DNA from: Trichoplax sp. H2
Lineage: Eukaryota > Placozoa > Uniplacotomia > Trichoplacea
Direction: 5' to 3'
Assembly (NCBI GenBank): GCA_003344405.1
Contig: NOWV01000010.1
Location: 620,001-684,000, forward strand
Length of the DNA stretch: 64,000 bases
The notes under the pieces are model-generated. The model worked only from the letters and a program-made list of their open reading frames with translations, was not told where the DNA came from and ran no database searches. Position 1 is the first letter of the stretch. Each line of letters opens with the position of its first letter. This document shows, piece after piece, positions 1-14,000 of this stretch. The position numbers and the translations under genes are program-made.

Positions 1-3000
1 CTATTTACCAATAATCCAGAAATACCTCAAGTACAACGGTAATTATAATACACCTCTACCTGTGTCCTCAGAAAATTGAATTAAAAATGGTTATTTATAT
101 AATCTATGTTCTGTAAAATAATCATCAATAAATACGACCGTATACAGTCATTTCATCCTATCATTCTATCGTAGTTCGAAGAAGCTTAAAACTCATCATC
201 AAGTCTTTACTGACGTCGAATTTACAAACGTCGCGCTATCACCCAGATTGGTAGGTAACGTATAACACAATCTTAAAATATACATGTTAAAATATTTAAC
301 AGTAAATTACTAATGAGTTATATTTATTTACTAGCAATCATTTCTTGTTGTAATTAGATATATAACTAGTTATTTTACGATATACTTGAAAGCAGAAATT
401 GCATATTACTGCGTTACTTACTGTAATAAACTATGTGCAAATTGTACTATGCATTTCGTAGACAATTTTTTTTCGTTACCCTGTAGGTATCACATTTAGA
501 ACAACACTTCCATTATCAGAAAATGACATGGTAAAATTTGTGACGTTAATACCAGTGTTCAACACTGCCTCATACACAAACTTTGATACCTTATTATTAT
601 AACAACTTACCTTAATAACTTAAAGTAATTAGCTACCGACCAATACCATTTGATATTCTTTTAGTGTACAAAGAAAAGCGATACCGTCAATACTAAATGG
701 ACGTGATTGTCTTATTCAGTCACAGACTGGAACAGGTACAATTTCTTGACGAAATAAATGATATATTTGCTATCTATAAATTGACCTTATTGTTTGTTAG
801 GAAAAACAATTGCATATGCTGTACCTATTGTCAACAAATTACAAGAACTTGAACCTAAAATTCAGGTACGAATACTTCTCTTAATCCTTCGTCACGGTTT
901 AACTTTTACCCTGCCGCCTCAATCCCTACCATTAATAATTAATATGATGCAATTTATTCTAGAGATCTGATGGCCCATATGCTCTAATACTCTTACCAAC
1001 TCGTGAGGTTAATCATATACGAGTATATTTTTTCAAATTTGTGCATAAATGATTTTGTGGGATATCAGTTCTGGTACTGGTTTAATAACAATGTATTATA
1101 ATGATTGAATTAAAAACCATAAATTTTCCGAAACTAAAATTTTTTTTCTTTTTAATCCTTTCAATATAATATAGCTGGCTTTACAAACAATGACCATTTT
1201 TAATAAATTACTGAAGGTGTGAAACTATTCTAATATTTATGATAATTTACTATGTGCTTCTTACAAAATGAGCTTTCGTGAATTAGACATTTTGCTGGAT
1301 TGTACCTGGCTGTGTCACAGGCGGAGAAAAAAAAAAGTCTGAAAAAGCAAGGTAGGCACATTGACTATTTGAATGTAACATTAATTTTATGATATGGCTA
1401 TATGTAATGTATTTTTATTCTATTAAATATCGCTAATCGTTAAATTGCTTACACTCTAAGAATTCGTAAAGGTATCAATGTGCTGATTTCAACTCCAGGA
1501 AGGCTCATAGATCATATTAAGGTTTAAAATTAAAGATGAAAATATTTATATACATCAAAGTAATTTATCTATGTTGGCCGTAATAACACATATGCCTCAT
1601 AAACGTAGAATACGCAATGTCTACAACTTGATAACATAAAATGGTTGGTTTTAGACGAATGTGACAGGTTAATAACAAAAATTTGGCAGTTATTAGAGGC
1701 GAAATTGATACTCTTCTTTGTTTTTGCAAGAACATTTGGTAATTATTTTTCATTTTAAACTTATAATGCAGATTGTTAGATTTGGGCTTTAAAGAAGACA
1801 TAAACACCATGCTTACTGCTTTAAATGCAGGGAGTGGACAAAGACAAACAATCCTTGTTTCGGCTACCTTAACAGCAGGTAGAAGCCTTAGTATTTATAA
1901 ATGATTGTACCTTCAAGAAAGCAATACAAATCGGCAATATAATTTTTATCGGCCATAGTAAACAGTTAAATATATCTTGCAGGGGTGCAACAACTTGCTC
2001 GTTTGGCCTTGCAAGATTCTTGTTATATCGATGCTACCAGCACCATACCGGAAGATGAATATAACGCAACTACGATACCGGTAACACTAGCGAATGTTTA
2101 AGCTACCCTTATAGTTATCGTATCTGTTACATGGAATAAAATTTCAATCTACATGGATACAATTTTTTAGAGTGATTCCGTGCATCAAATACCTAGCGAA
2201 TTACAGCAACATTATGTTGTTATACCTGCAAAATTAAGATTAATCTCACTTATATCATTCTTTATTCATAGCCATAAGGTAAAATTATTATTATAATAAT
2301 TATCACTAAAAGAGTGCAGTAGTGATATGATAACGGCTTACAAGAAACTTGTTTAAATTTTATAGAAGAACAAAAAAACGAAATCGATAGTGTTCTTATC
2401 AACTTGTGATTCGGTGAACTTTTATTATAACATTTTAAACGAATTTTTGCCGAGATTCTTAACAAATGAGATTGAGATTTCAAAGTTACATGGTAATATT
2501 TCTCAAAAGGTAAGTTTTTAACCTCACAAGATTATTTCTTTTATCTCTGTTGTGTTCTAATTTATATAAATTTGTGATTTAATCTACGTATTGTCCACTT
2601 AATACATACAATATGTGGTGTAGGAGCGGACGTCAACGTATAATAACTTCTGTAGGGCAAACCAGGGTATTTTATTAACGACGGTGCGGATCCATAGATT
2701 TATTATCGTACCATTTTTGACTGTATACAATCAAAACGATACGTTCAATTATGCTAAATCAGTAACATTTTTGTTCATATTAACATATTAATGTAAAAAT
2801 GCTCAGGACGTTGCTGCTCGTGGACTAGATATTCCTGATATCGATTGGGTTTTACAGGTATTACAATATTTGTATATTCGTCGTAATTGAAACTTACGTT
2901 AAATCCTTGAAATAAGTAACAGGTATTCCGACAATTGTCTTAACTATTTATAGTATAATCCGCCTATTCAAGTTACCGATTATCTTCATCGAATCGGTCG

Positions 3001-4055
3001 TACTGCTAGAATTGGTTATAAGGGAAAATCCTTACTAGTTTTACTTCCATCGGAGGTATACAGCTCTTGGATAAATAAATATGGGAAATAAAACTTAGGC
3101 GTAACTATGATCTAATACTCGTTTGTAGTTTATTTCAAGTTCTTCACTATGAAGGGATCTGGTTGTCATACTGTATACATGTTTAACCTTCTTGATAAGC
3201 AAACGTTTAAGCCTGTTTAGAATTTATTTAAGACTTAAAAATATTGTATATTAGGTTGATTTTGTGCATGAAATAACGAAGAAATGTGATTCTAGGTACT
3301 TTTAATCTTCATTAAAATCTGATGAAAATTTTCTGCTATTTACATAAGCAATTTCTAAATCGCTGATTTTTATTGTAAAGCTTTACAGAAATCGGAATGG
3401 ACCAACTGTTAATTAGTCTAATACCACCGAAAAGAAAAAATATGGTATAATTGATACTGAACAAAGCATATGGATATCTTTATGTTACATTATTGCCTTG
3501 ATCATATTGAACGTTAGAAGTAATAAACTAGCCCACAAGTGTAAACCTACATTAGCAATAATTATAATTATCTTTAATTAATACTGTAGTAAAAAGCCAT
3601 ATGCGTACATAATTACCTAAGTTCACCATTTAAATCTCTCGACTGCAGTTGAAATAATTGACAATATTTTCGTCAAAATGAATTTAACACTCAATGCTCC
3701 TTAAATACTTGTAGTCTTATCAGCTAGCTGCATCAGATTTGCAGATGTCAATCGAAAATTTTGTTAATTCATCGGCTGAACGTAAGACTCAAGCTATCTC
3801 TGGTAATTATATTATCACTGTATGGTGGATGATTCTAAGATATTGCCTTTGAATCATCTTACTTATCACAATCTTTCTTTCACAGCCTATCAATCTTACA
3901 TTCGTGCCTATGGAACCTTCTCTAAATCTCTGAAATTCATTTTCCATGTAAGAAATCTACATTTAGGCCATTTGGCGAAGAGTTTTGGACTACAAGAAGC
4001 ACCATCTAAGATCAAACACCAAATTATTACTAATCCGGTAAAAAAAAGAAGGTAA
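1..4055 (+). CDS. DDX31: DDX31/Dbp7-type DEAD-box RNA helicase (5'-truncated, multi-exon)
   Basis: ATP-dependent RNA helicase of the nucleolar DDX31/Dbp7 family, which acts in 60S ribosomal subunit biogenesis. The window opens inside an exon reading [12 protein letters not shown]. Exons followed: 1-38, 175-250, 487-530, 665-735 (Q motif region and SQTGTGKT, joined to the next), 801-865, 963-1007 ([13 protein letters not shown]), 1175-1216, 1286-1351 ([19 protein letters not shown]), 1461-1521 ([11 protein letters not shown]), about 1610-1670 (LDECDR, motif II), then LLDLGF and SATLTA, about 2171-2278, an exon with [26 protein letters not shown], and a last exon from about 3886 with AYQSYIRAY and the family-typical [15 protein letters not shown], ending VKKRR and a stop. 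Junction phases agree for the first exons. Motif II is DECD rather than DEAD. The segment between about 3255 and 3725 is poorly resolved. The 5' end lies outside the window. Confidence 0.9.
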
Positions 4056-5078
4056 AGATTACGATATTAGTTTTAATTTCCCGTTACTTGAAAAAATGAA
4101 ATAACTCTAATCTTTTGTCCATCTCTTTTATCCATATAGATAGTAGTAATCGGTTTATTGGAATGTTTTGATGGATTACTATATACTATATATGAATAGT
4201 AATGTGAATATAAATACAAGGTTATAAGAAATTCAGTATTTTTATTCGAACATCGCATACCACGATTGTGTTAATAACTACACAAGTGCGTACAAAAATT
4301 TAGTCATTTTAATTACAATTTTTGTAAAATAAAATTAGTATATCCTATTTTTTACAATGATTTTAAAGTGCACTTTGTGCCTGTGGTACATTTTTTAATT
4401 CACCTTATAAGTAGTAGTATAATTAATTGATGTATAAATATTGAAGCTAAGTTTAGTAGTTATTACTGAATTATACAAAGTTATAATGGTATCAAACTTT
4501 AGATATGACCTATATTAAAATTTAATAAATGCATATTAATGTAAACGAAGTATACGCGATAAATCAAGCAATAATTTTAACCACTAACATAAATACTGTT
4601 CTACTTTACACAGCAATCAAAGTCATCATCATCAATGAGACTATCATTGATATGTATTGCTGCAATCGGTATCTCATACTTCGTACTTAAATCAATTAGT
4701 GATAACATATATCCAATAGAAAACAATCATGATATAGTTACATTACGGTAACTAGTGCATTGCTAAGAATAGTATAAAATTTTGAATATTGCATAAATCT
4801 ACAATATGTGTATAAAATCATTAAAATTATATCATATGATATAGAGAAATATCGAAAATATATAATCTCAACTTTAGGACACACATAGACGTAATAATAT
4901 TGGAAATTAGCAGTAAATAAAAATTCCGTAAATGATATTAGAAAATCGTAATTTAAGGAGATAATCGGCGGATAAATGTAACTTACTATACCTAAGTAAA
5001 GGACTACTAATGGATAAAATAAAGTATTTTATTAGAATCGGTTTTCAAGTAAACGTTACTTGATGATGAAAGTCTGTT
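4056..5078. other. Convergent intergenic region, DDX31 3' end / TRPN 3' end
   Basis: AT-rich spacer between two converging genes, so it should hold both 3' untranslated regions. AATAAA-like words occur on both strands, but a poly(A) site cannot be fixed in such AT-rich sequence. I see no further gene. Confidence 0.6.
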
Positions 5079-8000
5079 TCATTTATCTTTATCATCTGTT
5101 TCATTGCTGGCATGCTTACTGATATCATTCATGCTGCTCTCCCGAATTTCTTTAAAACGTCGAATAATCTTTTTCCAATCGATAGCATCAGTAATAGTGC
5201 TATTAAACTGTTGACTGGCACGTATGTTTGCAATATTCGGATGAGCTGAAGAACGTCGTCGCATAAAATTACGTATAACGTTATTATTTGGCGCTAAGCT
5301 ATCCATTGACCAGACATCAGCATCCAGTACGTCTTCAGAACTTTGTGTACCTAAATCGGTGACGCATACATCACATCTTCTGCGAGCTAAGATGCGTAAG
5401 TATTCGTAAGCCTTAACAAATAAATTTAGTGGTGCTGGCGTGGAAGCATTACGTTGCATAGAGCTTATTAACTTAGCACGCCCAAATTTCCATTCTACGT
5501 CCGATTGTCGTTGAATTCTTTGATATGTATCGCTCATCATAGCAATCAATAGATTGATAAGGACGATGATAGAGATCACATTATAAATTCCAAAAACAAA
5601 CTTAACAGCAATTAATACACCTGATGGAACACTAGCATTATTTGGTGAATAAATATCACCTGGCAATGGTAAAGCAGATAATTCATTTAAACCAAACAAG
5701 GAAAAGAATAATAATTCAAACATAGGTGCAATGCCAGTTACTGCTTCTGTACTTTTAATTCTTGGATCGACTGGTTTATAAGCAGTTGCCATCATTGCCG
5801 CAAATCCAGCGAGAAAAATACTCAAGACAACAAGAAAACGCAATAAATCTTTCATCAGATCACGTATAATAATGCCCCACGGCCCAAACAAATGATGAAA
5901 AGTTAAGTAATCCAATAATAGGATAAAGCATAACATCATTGCTATACCAAATAACATATTACGTGTATAGAGTGCTTGATAGACAGCCGCACCAGTTAAA
6001 AATAAACCACCCGTAATGTGAGCTACAATTGCAGCGAAAGAAAATACCAATACAATAGTGTATATCCAGCCAAGACCAGAGTGATCGCGTGTCGATGTTA
6101 ATTCCGTTAGTAAATAACCAGATAGCCATATTATTAATATTATCTCTGACCATTTAGGAACTAAAACACTAACATTAGGAAACCGATCTTCTAATTGTAT
6201 TGCGCATACAAATAGAAACCATATGATTAGAAATATATGTGAAGCAAGATGTGACATTAGGCGTATGATTGGAATTTTGTTATACTTATTTTTAAGCGGT
6301 AAAGATAAATAAATCCATATTATTGGACAGAGGATAAATGAAAGCATTAGAGCTAAGTATTTCCAATTACCCCAGGTCAAACCACCTTTCCATGTGAAAC
6401 TAAGGTATTTTTGAACCGCTGGATGAGCAATGACACGCTTTTGTTGACATTCCAATAAAATATCAAGAAATCTAGTTTCGCTATCATCAGTTGCTTTGAG
6501 TAATGTTTTAGTATTGCCATCAGCAGTTGTTAGCTGCAATAATTCGCAAGCAATGTTTTCACAAAAATTACTCATAGCCACTAATTCTTGTGCTCGTTCT
6601 TTTTCTTTACGTGAAATTGTTCTAAATTGCTGTGATAGCTTGACCGCCGTATGGATAGGAGCTGCTGATGTTGTTATAAAATCTATAATAACTTGATTAT
6701 TATGCGATTTACCGCATGACATTAGATCGAAAATAAACTGCAGATATCATTGAGTATTTTTGTAAATAGCAACCAGTACCGGTAATAAATAAATCAATCA
6801 GGCCATAATTATAAATGAAGAAATAAAAGCAAATTAGAAATTATGTAAAGGAGGTACAGCAAAAATACTGTAACATCTACCTATTATATATCCAATTTAT
6901 TATTTTGATTTAAATTGCAAAATTTATCTTACATACCTTCTTATTGTTTAATAATTTTTCTGTATTATGAGGTTTAGTAAGCAATAAAGAAACAACTTTA
7001 TGATGTCCATGACTCGCAGCGTAACATACAGCAATTTTACTCTCCTATTTGATATAAATAGTTGGGGTATTAATGTCACAATAATTTAAATGAAATTTAA
7101 GCTTCACAAGTAGAGTAGTATGCAATATAACATCCCACAGGAAATAAATATCATGATACGATGAACGATTGCAATTTTTATGCACCTTAGTTTCGGTCGT
7201 ACTGGCTCCTGAATCACTCAGTAACTTCACAACATCTAAATGACCAGACTTTGCAGCATGATGTAATGGTGTCCACAAATTCTATTAGATAATCCAAAAA
7301 CCAAGATTAGTAAAATAATATCAGCGATACCCTTATACTGATTTTTTCCGTCTTAGCAATATGATACCCCTAATGTAAGACACTTTTTAACGTATTATTA
7401 GCTAGGATACATGAGACACAAAGTGTCTAAACATCAGAAAGGACATATGTACGGTGCTATCTGGAGCTTACTTCATCCATGGCATCAATATCAGCTCCCT
7501 GACTGATCAATAGTGCTACCGTCTCGTAATGACCATTACTAGCTGCATAATGAAGGCAAGTTCTATTATAACGATCACGAATGCGTAATTGAGACGTTGA
7601 TTTACTCAACAGCAAGCCGATAACGGATATATTGCCATTATTGGATGCTAAATGAAATGGAATACTGCCAGATTCGTCTGTTGAGGACTTATATTGAATC
7701 CCCGATGAATTCAACAATAATCGGGTGCAGTTATCTTGTCCTGATTGAGCGGCTAGATGTAAAGCTGTCATTCCTTTTTCGTATGGCATCCTCCAAGAAA
7801 CAGCATGTTTACTTCTTGTTGGAGCCTGATGAGACACAAAATAGTAGTAGTATTAACAGTTAAAACTAAGATAGGAAATATTTCGATAAGTAGTGTATTT
7901 GGTCATAACTATTTTCACAATTATCTGATATCTAAGAGTCTAGTTCCTAGATTGCGAGTTAAAACTGCGAATACTTTATAATCTCATTATAGAATTGATA

Positions 8001-11000
8001 ACAGTATCAATTAAAGCCTAAATTGTACTTGTTAATTCCACACACATTAGGATAGCCGGAGCAATATACTCGTAAGACGAACGTTTTACTTAATTAAATA
8101 TGGTTAAATTTGAAATGATAGATATTATTAATGTACCGGTATTGCTATGCAATCTAGTGCTACACTTACAGCGCTGGGAGTATTAACAGGAATATAGTTG
8201 ATAATTTCTTGTAAAAATTCAGGCTGGCCATGTTGTGCGGCAACATGCATTGCTGTTAATCCAGTCTGTAAAAATAAATGAATGACTATTACTGACTTAT
8301 ATCTATTTTCCAATTCCCAAATGTTAAATTATCGTTTAAGTATACATTCAATTAATTAATATTTTTAATAATAGTAATCGAGTGAATATCAAATATGTAC
8401 CTAAAGATTGCATACTGTATATGAAATGAAATTTAGCAAGCTCTTACCAATAAACTAGTTGCAGTTAATGCCATCTTATCTTTTAGACATTCTATTATAT
8501 TAACGTGTCCAAATCGAGCCGCAAGATGTAAAGGAGTCAAGCCATCCTATATGATTATAAACATACAGAACATTAAACTGAAGTGAAAAACAGGAAGATG
8601 CAAGTATGCTACAATAAACAAGCGAAGTAAATCATGAAACTAAAACCAAAAATCCTTTCGGATAATTGTCTCTATGCCTATTTCGGTTAAAACAGATATA
8701 CTCGTACAATATTACTATTGAGTTATAGCATAATAAAATAATTAACTAATAAGAGATTAATTATTAAATGTATACAAAGAAGAGTATTAAAACTCATACT
8801 ATCTTACACTAAATTGATGGTTAAACTTTATCATTTTTAAATAATAACTCCTAAATATCACACGAAAAAGTAGACAATACTGAGAAACGCTATTCAGAAA
8901 TGAACTTGCTTAAATTATGAAATTGTAGCACGTATGACATTAATTTGTATTTCACATACAGAGGTCTCATCAGTTGGCAGAGCTCCATTCTCGATTAAAA
9001 CCTGAACGATCTCTGCATGTCCTTTACCAGCAGCCAAATGTAAAGCAGTTGCTTTTCTTTTCTACAATATTTATTAACAGATTCGTGATGGAATAGTCGT
9101 AATTAAATTATAAATTAACATAACTTTTAATCTTGTGTCAAATTCTATCACAGAATAACGCAATAATTGTACCTTATCTTTTGTAAAAATGACATTCTTA
9201 GAATTGACTTTTAATAATTCCTTGATTACACTTAAACTTCCTTTTTCTGCTGCAATATGTGCGCATGTTGAGCCATCCTATAAGTTAGCAATATATATTG
9301 TGACAAATGCAGATGATCACCATAAAAATAAATAATGTTGATATGAGTGCTTAAAAATTACGGTAATGAAGGGGAATGCTTTCCTCTGTATAGTAATCGT
9401 TACTAATTATAACTGGAGCAATTATCTGTGAGCATGTAAGGGGGTGAAAATAAATCCTTACTTGGCTGGCTTCATTAATAAGTTTAGGAGCTGAACTCAA
9501 GAACAACTGAACAACTTCAGAATGATCTTCCTTGGTCGCCAACAAAAGTGGAGTTTCACCATTCTATACCGGAAATAGACGTCATTTGATAACAATTAGT
9601 GCATTAAAATTTGATAGTATATACTGGAAATTTCCTCTAATTCCATGCATTATATACGAATTATCCTTTACATACGCTATCTACGGCCGATGGATCCGCA
9701 TTAAAGTGCAATAATTCTCTGCAGACATCCAACCGACCATTTTCAGCAGCATTGTGCAACGGTGTTCGTTTATTCTATTTAAAAATAGAAGAGTGATTTA
9801 TACATGAGTACATAATGATATAAATATAAGTATTTTCATTTCTTCAGTGGTATCTTAGCGATTTACAATATATCCTATATCAGTCTATTACATTAACTGT
9901 ACTTAAATTATATTATCAGATACAACGATATACATTAAGTAAAAATTTACCAAAGTCATGGCATCGCAAGCTGCTTTGTGTTTTTCAACAAGAAGCTGAA
10001 TCATATCTTTATGACCGCTGCTAGCACTTAAATGTAATGGAGTTTCGCCACTCTAAAGGAAATTAATATTATAGCCGGAAAATTAATTTACTATCACTAA
10101 ATCATTTTATATTATTTTTTACTTAACTATGTAAGTTATGATTTAATAGATAACCTACTATTGTAACAAAACATCGATTAAATACCTTTACTAATTTATT
10201 CTAACCTTTGTTTTACTATTTACGAATGAACGATTATTAATTAATATGTCAGCCACTTCAGTATGACCATTGTCGGCTGCAAAATGGAGTGCTGTCATAC
10301 CAACCTATTTAAATAGGGTTGAAATATATTGTAGATCAGCATAGATAAAAATTTGTTAATCATAGCTACTGTAATATATGCATAGTTTAACAATCACATT
10401 GGTTTAATAAAATTAATACTGACTTTGTATTATACTTGACATGCGATAATCTACATGCTAATACATGTAATATTTTGTATAGATGAATGGAATCGACAAT
10501 AAACTTACTTCGTTAAAAAGATCAACACGAGCGTGATGAAGTAGCAATAACTTTACGATATCTTTATATCCATGTTTTGCAGCGTTCATAATTGGAGTCA
10601 TACCATTCTAATTAAAATTGTATGAATTATGTTAATTGGGACTTCCCTATCACTCAATTGGCATTAGATTTTGTTTTAATGTAATAAAATTAAATTGTAT
10701 AAAAATGCATATCTTACTTCACTCTGGAAATTAACAGATGATTGAGCTACTCGGCTAACAGCTTGGCATAAAATGTTGGCTATATCGTAATTTCCGTAAT
10801 CACAGCATAGATGTAGAGGTGTTTCTAACGTCTACAAATGATTAAATTGTTAAGATAATAGATTTAATGCTCACAGACAATCATAAATATAGCAATTTAT
10901 TTTAGGGACTACAAGATATGAATAGCTACGGTCATAAACATACTACTTGTACTAAAACGAAAGTACTTTAGATAACTATTCGCATATCAATGTTAGCTGA

Positions 11001-14000
11001 TACTAGTAACTAATTCAATAGTTTACATTATTAATATGATTTAAGATCAATTATAAGTTATTTCAATCTGTAATATCTATTCGCACGTATTAAAACCGAA
11101 TAATTTTAAGTATAACCAAACATCCCACCTCCGTCATTTTTGCTGTGGCATCTCCACGGCAAATTAACAATAGTTTCATAATTTCAACATCTTCATCCTT
11201 GTAATGTGTATCGCTTTTACGAAGTCGTGCAGCGTAATGCAAACTGTTTTCACCCAACTAGAATAAATAAATATTACGTATTAAACACTGTAGCTACTAC
11301 ATCGTTTATGATTGCTATCTGAAAGTTTAATCGTTTTAGAGAATGCAATTAAATAGTGGATCTTTTTTTTACCTTTGTGACACTGTTAACCGCTTTAACT
11401 GCATCATTTGGTGATAGCATACAAGTTAAATAGTCTAGGATATCTTTAATTAGCGACCAGTGGCATTGTCTGGTAGCAATATGCAAGGCTGTTTCACCAT
11501 TCTAAGGATAAATATAATCAAATGCATAATATGAATGGAAGAAAGAAATGATACCGTAATGGTTTATTTCATTATTGAAGTGATATCCTAAAATGACAAA
11601 ATTTTCATTTAAAAACTTTTTACCTTGGACATGGCAGCAGCATCGCCTCCTTCGGTCAGTAAATGACGCACCATATTTAAGTTACCATGCGTACAAGCAA
11701 TATGAAGTGGAGTTTCACCATTCTAAAGTATCATAAAGTATTTTAGTCGTTCTTGCCAAAAAATCAATGATTATATACAATATTTTCTTTTTCTGTTATC
11801 CTTTGCATACTATCATTTCTAAGAGATAATAAGCTTATCGTAATGATAAATATTTAGTATATAATACTGGTAAGTATTACGTTAAAATAGAAAAGCTATA
11901 GGTTTCCTTTACATCAATCCCATAGTATAACTCTGGCAACTAGTAGCAAGTGCGGTGCTGGAGATAAAATAGCGAGTCTTGACGCACTATAGGCTTCTAA
12001 CGTAGATTTATACATTAAGAATTTTATTTATACCTCTGTTGTCGCATTGACATCAGCACCACTCTTAATTAACATATCCGCTACACGTTCTCCATTCTTA
12101 ACTTTGGAAGCAATATGTAGCGGAGTTTCATAATTCTATCAAATTGAAAATAGAAGCAACATTGATATAAATGAATTCTTTACATTAAATTAAGCTAATA
12201 AAAATGAATCTTTCATTCGTAGTCATACCTCTCCACCAGCTAAGTGAACATCAGCTCCAAAACCAAGTAAAGCTTGAACAACCAAGGGTTGACAGTTTTT
12301 AACAGCGCAATGTAAGGCGGTAAAATTATCCTACATTTTTAATTCATACCGTAGTTAATACAGATATTACGATTAAAAATACGTGATTGCTTTGAACTGA
12401 TTACTTTAAATTTGATATCATTTACTAATCGATAACTACGTTAATCTTTAAATTTCTTACCTTCGTTTTATGATTCACTGATGCACCTTTCATTAATAGA
12501 GCACGAACAACTTCAACATGGCCTTGTTCGGCGGCTACATGCAAGCATAATGCGCCATTCTACAAATTATCGAAATTTAAATAGTTAGTTATAACTAACT
12601 CCTAAGTCTTGACAATAATCTGTATTGTGGTACTGTAAGTATCTTGTAATTGGTGAATGAATTCAAGTTAACTAATACTCAATCTAGTAAATTTCAAGTA
12701 TTATGACGGGCTTATAAAATTGTAGCATAAGCTTTAAGTGTAATGATTTAATTCATCATTTCTAGCATATAGCGACCTTATTTGGCAATTGTAATGGAAC
12801 TCCTTTTTTTAGGAATAGCAATGCAGTCTCAGGATGGCCATGTTTGGAGGCAATATGCATCATAGTACTGCCGTCCTAAAGAAAATGTAAAAATTGAGAT
12901 GTTTTACATATTCTAGAATTATTCAGTTAATTCCTTCTCAATAATTTTATTCTTTCAGTGTGATTCCCATATAACATCGTCAAGACTGCAAATAGCTAAA
13001 GCAGATATTTGAAAGTCTTGCAAGAGAAAATTTGTTGCCAGTAAATAAATTAAAACTATATTAACCTTTGTCCTAGCTGCAACAGACGTTTTAAATTTCT
13101 CCGTTAAAATATCGACAATTTTCGTTTGGCCTTTCTCTGCAGCAATGTGCAATGGCGATCTATCATACTATAGGTTATAATGAATAACAAGTAATACATG
13201 AGCAAGAAAATGGTACAAGTCTTACAATTATCCTTAATTTTATTTTTATGCTATAGTTTTAAACACCATCAAGTAATGCAATGCACGACTATATGATCTG
13301 ATATCATAACACCGTCAAATAGAACGCAAATATCTCTAAAATAGTGATGTCACTTATGTTGTACTTACGCGATCCACATAGTTGCTATTGGCTTTATGCA
13401 TGTGAAGAACTTTAAGAAGGGAAGCGTTGCCTTCAGCAACAGCTACATGCAGTGGTGTTAGACCTTCATTCTAAATTAAAGTATATTATTCATTTTATAT
13501 TAGCCGAATAGATATAACCTTAAATCAATATTAATATTAATTTGTTTGTTTGATAACGTTTATAAGCAAATTGATACAGAATTATCAATAATAATAATAG
13601 AAATTTATGATAATATTTATCAGTATTTAAACGCCATCTTATTAAATTTACATTTTGAACATCTACGGAAGCGCCAAAATCTAATATCAATTTCAGTAAT
13701 TCTGCTGGCGTTGTTTTAGCTTGGCATACACAATGAATGAGTGAGTTGCCATTGGCCTATACATGGAAAAAAATAGTAATCATTCAATAGTCAAGCATCG
13801 ATAGTAGGATAGCCTATGAGGCTATAGCAAGGATTAAACTTACCATACGATGTTGGACTTGCTCTTCTGCAAAATCCGTCAGTAATTCTTTTAAGATGCC
13901 ACTGTTACCTGTACAAGCTGCTAAATGAACAGGCAAAGCTCCGTCCTATGAATGAATTATTGTAATGAGCGTAAGTAAAATATAGGAAAGGTAAGAAATA

